Positions 26,133 to 35,726 are shown, numbered from the stretch's first letter. The stretch: 64,000 bases of DNA from Clostridium gelidum (GCF_019977655.1 NZ_AP024849.1:1001001-1065000), one strand, 5' to 3'. Numbers and translations are program-made. The notes: a model not told the origin generated them from the sequence alone.

Positions 26133-27425
26133 ATGAAAGATTATTTAGAAATCGTAGACGTAGTTGCAAGGCAAATTTTAGACTCAAGGTGTTTTCCTAC
26201 AGTAGAGGTAGAAGTATATTTAGAAGATGGAACTATGGGAAGAGCAGCAGTACCATCAGGTGCATCAACTGGAATGTATGAAGCTGTAGAACTCCGAGAT
26301 GGCGATAAAGATAAATTTCTAGGAAAAGGCGTTTTAAATGCAGTTAAGAATGTAAATGATACTATTGCAGAAGAATTAATAGGAACTAATGTATATGAAC
26401 AAACTTATATTGATAAGATGCTTATTGAATTAGATGGAACTAATAACAAAGAAAAATTAGGCGCTAACGCTATTTTAGGAGTATCATTAGCTGTTGCAAA
26501 CGCAGCTGCCAATTCGTTGAATATGCCTTTATATAGATACATAGGCGGAGTAAATGCAAAAGTATTACCAGTTCCTATGATGAATATAATAAATGGAGGA
26601 TCACATGCTGATAACTCTGTAGATTTACAAGAATTTATGATTATGCCAGCTGGAGCACCAACATTTAGTGAAGCTGTAAGAATGTGTGCTGAAGTTTATC
26701 ACACATTAAAGAAAATTTTAAAGGATAAAGGATATTCAACTGGTATTGGTGATGAAGGTGGATTTGCTCCAAACTTAAAGTCAAATGCAGAAGCACTTGA
26801 TGTTATAATTGAAGCAATAGGAAAAGCTGGATATAAAGCAGGTGAAGAAATATTTATTGCAATTGATGCAGCTTCATCAGAATATTATAAAGATGGTAAG
26901 TATGTATTAGAAAATGAAGGAAGAACATTAACATCTGCTGAGATGGTTGATTTCTTTGAAGAATGGGTTGATAAATATCCAATTATTTCAATAGAAGATG
27001 GCATGGATGAGGAAGATTGGGATGGATGGAAACTACTTACTGAAAGACTAGGAAAGAAAATTCAGTTAGTTGGTGATGATTTATTTGTTACTAATACTGA
27101 AAGACTTGAAAAGGGTATTGAACTTGGAGTAGCTAACTCGATTCTTATTAAGTTAAATCAAATAGGTACATTAACAGAAACTTTGAATGCTATAGAAATG
27201 GCAAATAGAGCTGGATATACAGCAGTTGTTTCTCATAGGTCAGGTGAAACAGAAGATACAACAATAGCTGATTTAGTTGTAGCTGTAAATGCAGGTCAAA
27301 TAAAGACTGGTGCACCAGCTAGATCTGAAAGAGTTGCAAAATATAATCAATTATTAAGAATAGAAGAAGAATTAGATGATGTAGCTGAATATAGAGGTAA
27401 GAAAGCTTTCTTTAACATAAAGTGA
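26133..27425 (+). CDS. eno: Enolase
   Basis: A 430-residue magnesium-dependent enolase (2-phosphoglycerate to phosphoenolpyruvate). The N-terminal ARQILDSRCFPTVEVEV and SGASTGMYEA loops, GDEGGFAPNL with the catalytic Glu, the metal ligands in AIDAASSEY, SIEDGMDEED and LVGDDLF, the catalytic Lys in ILIKLNQIGT and the SHRSGETEDTTIAD loop are all intact. GAGGAGGTAATATT precedes the ATG. It is separated from gpmI by a kinase-like gene and followed by repeats, so it is transcribed alone. The palindrome at its 5' end suggests its own control. Confidence 0.97.
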   Translation: MKDYLEIVDVVARQILDSRCFPTVEVEVYLEDGTMGRAAVPSGASTGMYEAVELRDGDKDKFLGKGVLNAVKNVNDTIAEELIGTNVYEQTYIDKMLIELDGTNNKEKLGANAILGVSLAVANAAANSLNMPLYRYIGGVNAKVLPVPMMNIINGGSHADNSVDLQEFMIMPAGAPTFSEAVRMCAEVYHTLKKILKDKGYSTGIGDEGGFAPNLKSNAEALDVIIEAIGKAGYKAGEEIFIAIDAASSEYYKDGKYVLENEGRTLTSAEMVDFFEEWVDKYPIISIEDGMDEEDWDGWKLLTERLGKKIQLVGDDLFVTNTERLEKGIELGVANSILIKLNQIGTLTETLNAIEMANRAGYTAVVSHRSGETEDTTIADLVVAVNAGQIKTGAPARSERVAKYNQLLRIEEELDDVAEYRGKKAFFNIK

Positions 27426-27590
27426 AACTTTTTAGGTGGAATTTTACATTACAGCTAAATTTAGTTGAACTTATCTAGGGTTGTGACGTTCTTAGCTATC
27501 ATCCGAAGGATGAGAGCTTTAGAACGACTAGACATCAGATAAAGTGAAACTTTTTAGGAGGGATTTTACATTACAGTTGAATTTAATTAA
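27422..27590 (+). repeat. Family B tandem repeats flanking a large hairpin
   Basis: GTGAAACTTTTTAGGTGGAA (from 27424, overlapping the eno stop region) and GTGAAACTTTTTAGGAGGGA (from 27543) head two copies of about 46 nt, both continuing TTTTACATTACAG. The 74 nt between fold into a long imperfect hairpin: ACGTTC/GAACG outside, then TAGCT-TCATCC/GGATGA-AGCT around GAA. It probably also ends eno transcription. Confidence 0.6.
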
Positions 27591-27768
27591 AAAATAAAAT
27601 AATTTAAAAATGTAGTTGATAGTATAGGTTATGTATTATCAACTATTTTTTATATATATAAGTTTTCATTGTAATAGAATGAAATTTTTACTGTAGAAAG
27701 TTGTAATGAATCGACAAATGTGATATTATTTAGATTGATGTTATTGATCATTCTAGGAGGTGTTATCT
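27591..27768 (+). promoter_or_regulatory. secG upstream region with promoter
   Basis: TTGTAA (27701-27706), 17-nt spacer, TATTAT (27724-27729) with an extended -10 TGA just upstream. GTTGATAGTATAGG...TATCAACTATTTTTT near 27615-27650 forms a further hairpin with a T-run, a likely terminator for upstream transcription. Confidence 0.55.
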
Positions 27769-28002
27769 ATGCAAAATATATTATTAGTCTTTGAGGTGTT
27801 ACTTGGATTAGGTGTTATTGTATCAATTTTTATGCAACCTAGTAAATCTGATGCTTTAAGTGGTTTAATACAAGGAAGTACACAAGAAACATTCTTTTCA
27901 AAAAATAAATCAAGAACAAAAGAAGTAATTCTTGTAAGATTAACAGTTATGTTTATGGCACTTTTTGCAATAAATTCGATTGTATTAAATTTAGTAAAAT
28001 AA
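27769..28002 (+). CDS. secG: Preprotein translocase subunit SecG
   Basis: A 77-residue membrane protein with the two helices of SecG (about residues 2-22 and 55-75) and the polar middle loop with the MQPSKSDALSGLIQG family motif. It is an accessory subunit of the SecYEG channel. AGGAGGTG precedes the ATG at 27769; a GTG inside the ribosome site opens the frame 9 nt earlier but is not credible. The secG-rnr-smpB order is common in Firmicutes. Two terminators follow, so rnr is transcribed separately here. Confidence 0.93.
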   Translation: MQNILLVFEVLLGLGVIVSIFMQPSKSDALSGLIQGSTQETFFSKNKSRTKEVILVRLTVMFMALFAINSIVLNLVK

Positions 28003-28010
28003 TAAATTTG

Positions 28011-28038
28011 AGCTACTTTATTTAAGTAGCTTTTTTTG
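28011..28038 (+). terminator. Terminator of secG
   Basis: AGCTACTT/AAGTAGCT, 5-nt loop, then a run of T, 8 nt after the stop. Confidence 0.88.
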
Positions 28039-28070
28039 TTGTTTAATAGTATTTATAAAAATGAAATGTT

Positions 28071-28109
28071 GTGCCTCAATGGGTAGAATTGATTGAGAGG
28101 CACTTTTTT
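28071..28109 (+). terminator. Second, tandem terminator after secG
   Basis: GTGCCTC pairs with GAGGCAC (extended by AAT/ATT with a bulge), then six T. A back-up stop before rnr. Confidence 0.75.
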
Positions 28110-28320
28110 GCGTGATGAGCATATCGAATTTGTTGGGTGGTTTAAAAATTCAACTAGTTGTAAATAAATATTTTAAAGTCAACAAATAATAGTTGTACAT
28201 AAAATAATATATATATGTCAATAATATAATAAGATAAAATCTATGTTGCAGAACATTAATGTGGTAGTATATAGATATAAAGTAATAATACATAGTAAAT
28301 TGTATAATGGAGGTAGTATT

Positions 28321-30531
28321 ATGGGAATTAAGAAAACTTTAGTAAATTTTATGAAAGAATCTGAGTATAAACCAATGGATATTGAAGAATTGGTTGCTGT
28401 ATTTAATATAAAGAGAAATGAATATAATGCTTTTAAAAAGACTTTAAAAGTGATGGAAAATGAAGGTCTTATTATGAGAACAAAGAAAAATAAATATATG
28501 ATAGCTGAGAGCAGTGTTGAAGAAGAAGGATTAGTTATAGGAAAACTTCAAGCACATGCAAAGGGATTTGGATTTTTAATTCCAGACGAAGAAGGTCAAA
28601 AGGATGTATTTATTCAAAGTACTGCTATGAATGGCGCTATGAATGGAGATAAAATATCTGTTAAAGTAACTAGGGAAGATACAAATACAAAGAAAAGAGA
28701 AGGCGAAGTAGTTGAAGTTCTTGAAAGAAATACAACTAATATAGTAGGTATATATCAAGATTGCCAGAACTTCGGATTTGTAGTTTCAGAAGATACTAGA
28801 TTATCTAAAGATGTGTTTATTTCAAAGAAGGATAGAAATGGTGCGAGTGATGGAGATGTTGTTACAGTAAAATTAACTAAATGGCCAGATGAAAAAAGAA
28901 AGGCAGAGGGTGTTATAACGGAAGTTCTAGGGAGAAAAGGCGATAGAGGAATAGATATCTTAATGATTATAAAGAAACTTGGACTTCCTGAAGAATTTAG
29001 TGATAAAGTGTTGAATTTCGCTGAGGGTATTTCCGAGGAAATAGATGAAAAAGAATATAAAGGTAGACGAGATTTAAGAGATTTAAAGATGGTTACAATA
29101 GATGGAGAAGATGCGAAGGATTTAGATGACGCGGTATCTATTGAAAAATTAAGCAATGGAAACTTTAAACTAGGGGTTCACATTGCGGATGTAACTAATT
29201 ATGTAAAAGAAAATAACCCTCTAGACAAAGAAGCATTAAAAAGAGCAACTTCGGTTTATTTAATAGATAGAGTGGTTCCAATGTTACCTAGAAAATTATC
29301 TAATGGTATATGTTCTTTGAATCCTAAAGTAGATAGATTAACATTAACTTGTTTTATGGAAATAGATCCTAAAGGAAAAATAGTGGAACATGAAATAGTA
29401 GAATCTATTATTAAAACTAATGAAAGAATGACATATACAGATGTTACAAAGATTTTAAAGGATAATGATGAGGAATTAATAAAGAGATATGATTATCTTT
29501 ATGACGACTTTAAGAATATGGAAGAACTTTGTAGTATATTAAGAAGAAAGAGAACAAAAAGAGGTGCTATTGATTTTGAAATAGCAGAAGCAAAAATAAC
29601 ATTAAATGACCTTGGAAAACCAATTGAAATTAAACCTTATGATCGTGAAATATCTAATAGAATGATAGAAGAATTTATGTTAGCTGCTAATGAAACAGTT
29701 GCAGAGCATATGTTTGGGACTCATGTACCTTTTGTATATAGAATACATGAGAATCCAAATGAGGAGAAATTGGCTAAGTTTAAAGAATTTGTTTATAATT
29801 TAGGATATACAGTTCAATGGACAGAGGAAATACGTCCAAAGAGTTTCCAAGACGTTCTAGAACAAGTTAAAGGAAAAAATGAAGAAACTGTTGTAAGTAC
29901 ATTATTGCTACGTTCTATGATGCAAGCAAGATATGCACCAGAATGTACTGGTCACTTTGGCCTTGCAGCAGAGTATTATTGTCACTTTACTTCTCCAATA
30001 AGAAGATATCCAGACTTGCAAATTCATAGAATAATAAAAGAACATTTGCATGGAGAGATAGATGAAAAGAGAATAAATAAATTGAAAAGTATAGTAGGGT
30101 ATGCAGCTAAGCAATCATCAGAAATGGAAAGAAAAGCGCAAGATGCGGAAAGAGAAGTTGATGATCTTAAAAAAGCTGAATATATGGAAGATAAAATTGG
30201 AGAAGAATTTGAAGGAGTTATATCTTCAGTTACAACTTTTGGACTATTTGTTGAATTACCAAATACAATTGAAGGTTTAGTTCATATTACTGATTTAGAT
30301 GATGATTATTATATATTTAATGAAGCTAACCTTAGTTTAATGGGTGAGAGAACTAAGAAGATTTATAAACTTGGAGCGAAAGTAAAAGTGGAATGTGTAA
30401 ATGTAGATATAGCAAATAGAGAAATATTCTTTAAAATTACGCAAGAACCTAAAAGAGATGAAGACGAAGAAGTAAAGATACCAAAAAATAGTACAGAAAA
30501 ATTAAAAAATGAAATAGACGAAGTAGAATAA
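28321..30531 (+). CDS. rnr: Ribonuclease R
   Basis: A 736-residue 3'-5' exoribonuclease of the RNB family. An N-terminal winged-helix region (about 1-65) is followed by two cold-shock domains (GFGFLIPDEEGQKDVFI; NFGFVVSED). The RNB catalytic domain has the metal-binding IDGEDAKDLDDAVSIE and VHIADVTNYV blocks and TSPIRRYPDLQIHR. A C-terminal S1 domain (GVISSVTTFGLFVELPN) and a charged tail complete it. It degrades structured RNA and, with SmpB and tmRNA, non-stop mRNA. GGAGG precedes the ATG at 28321; the frame stays open upstream to 28243 without a ribosome site. smpB follows, behind its own promoter. Confidence 0.95.
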   Translation: MGIKKTLVNFMKESEYKPMDIEELVAVFNIKRNEYNAFKKTLKVMENEGLIMRTKKNKYMIAESSVEEEGLVIGKLQAHAKGFGFLIPDEEGQKDVFIQSTAMNGAMNGDKISVKVTREDTNTKKREGEVVEVLERNTTNIVGIYQDCQNFGFVVSEDTRLSKDVFISKKDRNGASDGDVVTVKLTKWPDEKRKAEGVITEVLGRKGDRGIDILMIIKKLGLPEEFSDKVLNFAEGISEEIDEKEYKGRRDLRDLKMVTIDGEDAKDLDDAVSIEKLSNGNFKLGVHIADVTNYVKENNPLDKEALKRATSVYLIDRVVPMLPRKLSNGICSLNPKVDRLTLTCFMEIDPKGKIVEHEIVESIIKTNERMTYTDVTKILKDNDEELIKRYDYLYDDFKNMEELCSILRRKRTKRGAIDFEIAEAKITLNDLGKPIEIKPYDREISNRMIEEFMLAANETVAEHMFGTHVPFVYRIHENPNEEKLAKFKEFVYNLGYTVQWTEEIRPKSFQDVLEQVKGKNEETVVSTLLLRSMMQARYAPECTGHFGLAAEYYCHFTSPIRRYPDLQIHRIIKEHLHGEIDEKRINKLKSIVGYAAKQSSEMERKAQDAEREVDDLKKAEYMEDKIGEEFEGVISSVTTFGLFVELPNTIEGLVHITDLDDDYYIFNEANLSLMGERTKKIYKLGAKVKVECVNVDIANREIFFKITQEPKRDEDEEVKIPKNSTEKLKNEIDEVE

Positions 30532-30544
30532 TAAAGTGAAGCTT

Positions 30545-30578
30545 TTAGGTGGACTTTAATACTCCACCTAAATTTAAT
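30545..30578 (+). terminator. Terminator of rnr (family B hairpin)
   Basis: TTTAGGTGGA pairs with TCCACCTAAA, loop of about 8 nt, followed by TTTAATTTT. Same hairpin family as at 14637 and 27431. Confidence 0.75.
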
Positions 30579-30611
30579 TTTCAGTTTGTTATTTTATTTA
30601 GTATACATTTG

Positions 30612-30640
30612 TTGATTTAAAAAGATAGGTGTAATATAAT
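30612..30640 (+). promoter_or_regulatory. smpB promoter
   Basis: TTGATT (30612-30617), 17-nt spacer, TATAAT (30635-30640). The leader then holds repeated GTTAACTG words (30653-30684). Confidence 0.7.
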
Positions 30641-30704
30641 TTTATTAACATAAACTGTTAACTGCTAATTGTTAACTGTTAACTGAATTAAGTGGGTGAT
30701 TAAA

Positions 30705-31172
30705 ATGGCAAGAAAAAAGAATGAAAATTCCTTAGCAGAAAATAGAAAAGCAAGACATGATTATTTTGTGGAAGAAGCAATGGAAACTGGACTAGTGTTA
30801 GTTGGAACCGAAGTTAAATCTATAAGAAAAGGTAGAGTTAATCTTAAAGAGTGTTATGCAGATATTTCAAATGGTGAAATATTTATAAAAGGTATGCATA
30901 TAAGTCCTTATGAACAAGGCAATATATTTAATGTTGATCCTATAAGAGAAAGAAAATTACTACTTCATAAAGATCAAATAAAAAGACTTGATGGTTTAGT
31001 ATCTCAAGATGGGTATACTTTAATACCATTATCACTTTATTTAAAAGAAGGCAAGGTTAAAGTTGCACTTGGAGTATGTAAAGGTAAGAAAAACTATGAT
31101 AAGAGAGATTCTATGCTGGAAAAAGATGCGAAAAGAAATATAGATAGAGCAATGAAAGAGAAATATCAATAG
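30705..31172 (+). CDS. smpB: SsrA-binding protein SmpB
   Basis: A 155-residue OB-fold protein that binds tmRNA and delivers it to stalled ribosomes. Typical stretches are ENRKARHDYFVEE, GLVLVGTEVKSIRKGRVNL, the HISPYEQGN loop and the basic C-terminal tail with GKKNYDKRDSMLEKDAKRNIDRA. The frame opens at a GTG within GGGTGATT, but the ATG at 30705 is correctly spaced from GGGTGA. The tmRNA gene often follows smpB, but I do not see it in the next 330 bp. Confidence 0.95.
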   Translation: MARKKNENSLAENRKARHDYFVEEAMETGLVLVGTEVKSIRKGRVNLKECYADISNGEIFIKGMHISPYEQGNIFNVDPIRERKLLLHKDQIKRLDGLVSQDGYTLIPLSLYLKEGKVKVALGVCKGKKNYDKRDSMLEKDAKRNIDRAMKEKYQ

Positions 31173-31505
31173 CCAATAAAATTTCATTAGGATTTCAATG
31201 TTAAACAAATTTAATGCACAAAAGTATAGTGTTATATTAGACTTACTATTTTCTTTCATATGCCGTATGTAAAAAATAAACTGCCTGGGAAATTTGTGAA
31301 AATAATTTCCTAGGTAGTTTTTTATTTAAAGTTATTATTTTGGTAGTATTTTGAATACAAGACTTTTTTATAGCTATACGAATATTTACAATCAATAGAA
31401 ATATTAGCAAAAAACATATAAAAAGTATAGAATTTTAAGAAGTAATGGTATACAATTCATATTATGGAAACATATTTATAACATGATAATATAAGGGGGA
31501 TTATA
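31173..31505. other. Intergenic region smpB to first nucleotidase
   Basis: 333 bp. The hairpin at 31278-31326 is the only clear element. No tmRNA ends or tRNA-like domain seen. Confidence 0.5.
31278..31326 (+). terminator. Terminator of smpB
   Basis: AAACTGCCTGGGAAATT pairs with AATTTCCTAGGTAGTTT (two wobbles), then a T-rich run. About 105 nt past the stop. Confidence 0.8.
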
Positions 31506-33263
31506 ATGAAAAATTTATTAAGAGCAAAAAAAAGTATGGCTTTTTTAACTAGCTTATCTTTAGCCATAACATTATTTACAGCTGTTCCAGTTAGGGGATA
31601 TGCAGCAGATGGAAGTAATACTATAACATTACTTGCAACTACTGATGTACACGGCACAGTTTTAAATTATGATTATGGAACAGGGAAAGCACCAGCAAAG
31701 GATCAAGGGTTAGCTAAAGTTTCATCATATGTTAAAAGTGTAAGACAAAATAATAAGAATGTTATGTTAATTGACAATGGAGATACTATTCAAGGAACTC
31801 CACTTTCATATTATTATGACATTTTAGATACAAAAACAGAGTATCCTACAGCAAAAGTAATGGGTGCTATGAAATATGACTCATGGACATTAGGTAATCA
31901 TGAATTTAATTATGGTTTAGACGTATTAAATAGAGTAATTAAAGATTATAAGTCAGAAGGAATATCAGTACTTGGAGCTAATATATATAAGAAAGATGCA
32001 ACAAATTTTGTTGATCCTTATATAATAAAGAGTTTTAAGGTTAATGATAAAGAAGTAAAGGTTGCAGTTATAGGATTAGAAAATAAATGTATACCTAGCT
32101 GGGAAGATAAAAAACATTATGATGGTTTACAATTTAATGATCTTGTAGATGAAGCAAAAAAATGGGTTAAAGAAGTAAAAAGTAAGGGTGCAGATGTTGT
32201 TATAGTTTCAGCACATAGTGGTCAAGAAACTGCGGCAGATGTGTTGCCTGAAAATGAAGTTAATGCAATAGCAACACAAGTTAGTGGTATAGATGCAATT
32301 ATTGCAGGTCATGCTCACACAAAAACAAATGACTTAACTAAAAAGAACCCAGAAGGTAAGATTGTTCCAATAGTTGAATCAACTAAAGGAGCTACAGGTC
32401 TTGCACAAGTTGATATAAATATTGATGCTAATGGAAAGCTTTCTGGAATAGCAACAAAGAATGTTGATATTGATAAGACTATACCAGAAGACCAAGAAAT
32501 AGTTAGTTTAATTAAACCTTATGAAGATACAACATTAAAATATGTAGACACAAAGATTGGAACTTCAACTGGAGAATTTACAGGAAGCGGACAAACAAAT
32601 AATCCTACAGCAATTATGGAGTTAATTAATAAGGTTCAAAAGGAAAGCGCAGGTACACAATTATCAATTGCAGCTCCTTTAAGTTCAAGTGCATATATAC
32701 CAAAAGGTGATATTACAATTAAAAATATGATGTCAGTTTATGTATTTGAAAACTTCTTATATGGAGTAAAGATGAGCGGTAAGCAAGTAAAAGATTGGAT
32801 GGAATATTCGGCTAGATATTATGCTCAAACAACAGGTGGTAATACAACAGTAGCTAAAGATTCAATACTAAATGTTCCGGATTACAATTTGGACCAATTA
32901 TATGGTACCACATATGATATAGACTTAACACAACCAGCATGTACAGTTGATAAGACAACAGGAAAAGTAATTTCAGGAAATAGAATAAAGAATTTAAAAG
33001 TTAATGGTATAGAAGTAAAAGATTCAGATCAATTTACAGTTGCAATTAATAACTATAGATACAATGGTGGTGGAGGCTTCATGAAAGCTATAGGATTAAG
33101 TAGTACTGATCCAAGCATTGTAACTTATGACTCAGGTAAAGCTCTTGGAGATGATGGACAAGTAAGAAGCTTGATGACAAATTATATTCAAAAGCATGGA
33201 GAAATTAAACCAGAATGTTCAAATAACTGGAACATAGTAACAGGTAATACACAAAAAAAGTAG
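31506..33263 (+). CDS. Exported 5'-nucleotidase-type metallophosphatase
   Basis: A 585-residue secreted enzyme of the UshA/CpdB family that removes phosphate from nucleotides or cyclic nucleotides. The signal peptide is residues 1-34 (basic start, hydrophobic core, GYAA cleavage). Metallophosphatase motifs in order are TTDVHGT, NGDTIQGTPL, LGNHEFNYG, SAHSGQE and IAGHAHT, which bind two metals. The 5_nucleotid_C domain (about 360-560, with YRYNGGGGF) holds the substrate. There is no cell-wall anchor or repeat, so it is probably released. GGGGG lies 7 nt before the ATG. The next gene is a relative with nearly the same signal peptide. Confidence 0.9.
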   Translation: MKNLLRAKKSMAFLTSLSLAITLFTAVPVRGYAADGSNTITLLATTDVHGTVLNYDYGTGKAPAKDQGLAKVSSYVKSVRQNNKNVMLIDNGDTIQGTPLSYYYDILDTKTEYPTAKVMGAMKYDSWTLGNHEFNYGLDVLNRVIKDYKSEGISVLGANIYKKDATNFVDPYIIKSFKVNDKEVKVAVIGLENKCIPSWEDKKHYDGLQFNDLVDEAKKWVKEVKSKGADVVIVSAHSGQETAADVLPENEVNAIATQVSGIDAIIAGHAHTKTNDLTKKNPEGKIVPIVESTKGATGLAQVDINIDANGKLSGIATKNVDIDKTIPEDQEIVSLIKPYEDTTLKYVDTKIGTSTGEFTGSGQTNNPTAIMELINKVQKESAGTQLSIAAPLSSSAYIPKGDITIKNMMSVYVFENFLYGVKMSGKQVKDWMEYSARYYAQTTGGNTTVAKDSILNVPDYNLDQLYGTTYDIDLTQPACTVDKTTGKVISGNRIKNLKVNGIEVKDSDQFTVAINNYRYNGGGGFMKAIGLSSTDPSIVTYDSGKALGDDGQVRSLMTNYIQKHGEIKPECSNNWNIVTGNTQKK

Positions 33264-33323
33264 TTTAGACCTATAAAAAGTTCATGTATATCATGATAAT
33301 AATCAATTTAGGGGGGATTTATA

Positions 33324-35240
33324 ATGAAAAACTTATTAAGAGCTAAAAAAAATATAGCTTTATTAACTAGCTTGTTTTTAGCAATTACATTATTTACAGC
33401 TTTTCCAGTAATGGGATATGCTGCAGAGAATGAAAAAACTTTTGATATTATTGAGATAACAGATTTTCATGGAACATTGAAAGATTCATCAGGAAATCCA
33501 GTTGCAGGAGTTTTAGCAGATAGAATAGGTAATGTAAAAAAATCTAATTCTGATAGAACACTAATTTTTGGGGGCGGAGATTTATATCAAGGTTCTGCAG
33601 TATCCAACATTATGAAAGGGGTTCCAGTTCAAAAAGTTATGTCACAAATTGGCATGGAAATAACAACCCTTGGAAATCATGAATTTGATTGGGGATTAGA
33701 TACAACTATAAATACAACTATGAAAGATGCAACTTATTCAATAGTTTGTAGTAATCTTTATAGTAAAGAAACTGGTAAGAGAGTATTTGAACCATATAAA
33801 ATTATAACTAAAGATGGCTTAAGAATTGCAATTATTGGTGGAATAACACGTGAAACAGAAACTAGTGTAACACCTAAATATGTAAAAGATTTTGAATTTA
33901 AGGACCTTGCAAATGAAATTAATTCGGTTGCAGCACAAATCAAGCAAGATAAATTGGCAGATGTTACAATAGCGTTAGTACATGAGGGAGATAAAGGTGA
34001 TAATGCTACAGGACCATTATTTGATTTAGCCAATAATCTTAAAAATGTAGATGCAGTGTTTGGCGGACATAGTCATACTAAAACTGCTACAATAGCTAAA
34101 ACCACTAATATTCCAGTTTATATTGCAGCTTCTAATGGTAAGGGATATATAGATGCTAAATTTAAAATCACTAGTGACAAGAAAATTATATTCGATGTAC
34201 CAAGTCTTACAGCTAGCTATATAGCTTTAGATAATGAGAATGGATATAAAGCTAGTAATCCACAAGCAGATAGTTCTATTAATAAGATTGTAGATGAGGC
34301 TAATAAGGAAATAGATCCAATGACAAAGGTAGTTATAGGATATAATAAAGATAAAATTTTAACAAGAACATTAGATGAATCTCCATATGGTTCATCAGTT
34401 TTGGGTAATTGGGCATCTGATATTACAAGAAGTGCAGTTAATGCTGATGTTGGTTTTCAAAATAATGGAGGACTTAGAATAGATATACAACAAGGCGATA
34501 TTACAGTAGGTACAATGTGGCAATTTATGCCTTTTGATAATACAATTTATAAATTAAATATGACAAAGGCTCAATTAAAAGAAGTTTTAGAGCAAGCAGT
34601 TGCAGATAAAAGTAAGGGGTTACAAGTATCTGGAATTAAGTTTACTTATGACTCAAGTCTTACAGAGGGGCAAAGAGTTAAGTCTATAATAAGAGAAGAC
34701 GGAACAGCAATTAATGATACTGAAAGATTATCTGTAGCAGTTCCAGATTTTGTAGCTCAAGGTGGAGATTCATTTACTGCATTTAGAAAATGCGGTGGAT
34801 TAAATATTGCAAATGATACTCATGTTGTAATAAGAGATACTTTTATAGATTGGTGTAAATCTAATAAAGATAAAAATGATAAAAACACAATATCAAATGT
34901 AGATGTTAAAAGAATGGTTAATCAAGTAACAAGTAGCATAGGAACTTGGAAAAATGAAGGACAAACTTGGAAATATATGAAAGATGGAAAAGCTGTTAGT
35001 GGATGGAATGAAATCAATGGGAAATGGTATCTAATGGATTCAACAGGAGTAATGCAAATAATGTGGAATCAAGTGGATGGAAAATGGTATTTCCTAAATG
35101 ATGACGGAAGTATGTCTACTGGTTGTTGGGTAAATACTAATAACAATTGGTACTACTTAAACGGAGATGGTTCAATGGCTTCCAATACCATTACAGCTGA
35201 TGGATACGCATTAGGCTCAAATGGAGAATGGATAGCTTAA
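33324..35240 (+). CDS. Exported 5'-nucleotidase with cell-wall-binding repeats
   Basis: A 638-residue relative of the preceding protein. Signal peptide 1-34 differs from it at only a few positions. Metallophosphatase motifs are ITDFHGTL, FGGGDLYQGS, LGNHEFDWG, LVHEGDKG and VFGGHSHT. The 5_nucleotid_C domain is at about 335-515. From about 540 there are choline/cell-wall-binding type repeats (GTWKNEGQTWKYMKDGKAVSGW, then GKWYL, GKWYFLNDDGSM, NNWYYLNGDGSM), which hold it on the wall. GGGGGGATT precedes the ATG. The enzymatic halves of the two genes are much less alike than their leaders. It may scavenge phosphate and nucleosides outside the cell. Confidence 0.9.
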   Translation: MKNLLRAKKNIALLTSLFLAITLFTAFPVMGYAAENEKTFDIIEITDFHGTLKDSSGNPVAGVLADRIGNVKKSNSDRTLIFGGGDLYQGSAVSNIMKGVPVQKVMSQIGMEITTLGNHEFDWGLDTTINTTMKDATYSIVCSNLYSKETGKRVFEPYKIITKDGLRIAIIGGITRETETSVTPKYVKDFEFKDLANEINSVAAQIKQDKLADVTIALVHEGDKGDNATGPLFDLANNLKNVDAVFGGHSHTKTATIAKTTNIPVYIAASNGKGYIDAKFKITSDKKIIFDVPSLTASYIALDNENGYKASNPQADSSINKIVDEANKEIDPMTKVVIGYNKDKILTRTLDESPYGSSVLGNWASDITRSAVNADVGFQNNGGLRIDIQQGDITVGTMWQFMPFDNTIYKLNMTKAQLKEVLEQAVADKSKGLQVSGIKFTYDSSLTEGQRVKSIIREDGTAINDTERLSVAVPDFVAQGGDSFTAFRKCGGLNIANDTHVVIRDTFIDWCKSNKDKNDKNTISNVDVKRMVNQVTSSIGTWKNEGQTWKYMKDGKAVSGWNEINGKWYLMDSTGVMQIMWNQVDGKWYFLNDDGSMSTGCWVNTNNNWYYLNGDGSMASNTITADGYALGSNGEWIA

Positions 35241-35268
35241 AAAATAGAAAAATTGTATTGTAGGATTA

Positions 35269-35299
35269 AGAGGTGCTATATAATAGCATCTCTTTTTCT
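35269..35299 (+). terminator. Terminator of the nucleotidase pair
   Basis: AGAGGTGCTAT/ATAGCATCTCT with one wobble, 3-nt loop, followed by TTTTTCT. 28 nt after the stop. Confidence 0.85.
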
Positions 35300-35530
35300 A
35301 TGAAATTAAGTTTTTAATGTGAAATGGAATTGATATAAACATATGGAATCAAGAATATTGAGATGAAGTTTTCAGGCTTAAATAACGTTTCTGTACGCAA
35401 AACTTAAGATAAATTATGATAATCATAATAATTTATAAAAATACTTGCAATATTATTAATAAGTATATATAATAAAACTAATCCGATGACAATACTAAGG
35501 ATTGAGAAATTTATGGTTATTTTTTAGATA

Positions 35531-35559
35531 TTGACAAATGAAAAAAATGCTTATATAAT
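35531..35559 (+). promoter_or_regulatory. Consensus promoter of the metNIQ leader
   Basis: TTGACA (35531-35536), 17-nt spacer, TATAAT (35554-35559): a perfect sigma-A consensus. Transcription would start near 35566, 20 nt or so before the riboswitch. Confidence 0.85.
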
Positions 35560-35588
35560 CATGTCAGAAACTAAATTAAATAATCGTG

Positions 35589-35710
35589 TATCTTATCAAG
35601 AGTGGTGGAGGGACTGGCCCTGTGAAACCCGGCAACCGAAATGTTGGTTATTTTATCGATATTTGTATGGTGCTAATTCCAGCAGCTTTAGCTGACAGAT
35701 GAGAAGATAA
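35589..35710 (+). ncRNA. SAM-I (S-box) riboswitch
   Basis: The conserved order is all present: CTTATCAAGAG, GGAGGGACTGGCCC, GTGAAACCCGGCAACC, the GGTGCTAATTCCAGCAG junction, and GACAGATGAGAAGATA closing helix P1. S-adenosylmethionine binding stabilises the aptamer and lets the downstream terminator (35727) form, so met genes are off when SAM is plentiful. Confidence 0.95.
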
Positions 35711-35726
35711 ATTTGTATAGTGTATT

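Noticed and set aside
28071..28109. Second hairpin after secG as a riboswitch
   Set aside because: Simple stem followed by a T-run with no aptamer-like sequence before it; a tandem terminator is enough.
31173..31505. tmRNA (ssrA) expected after smpB
   Set aside because: No tRNA-like ends, tag-peptide frame or required length; only a terminator is present.
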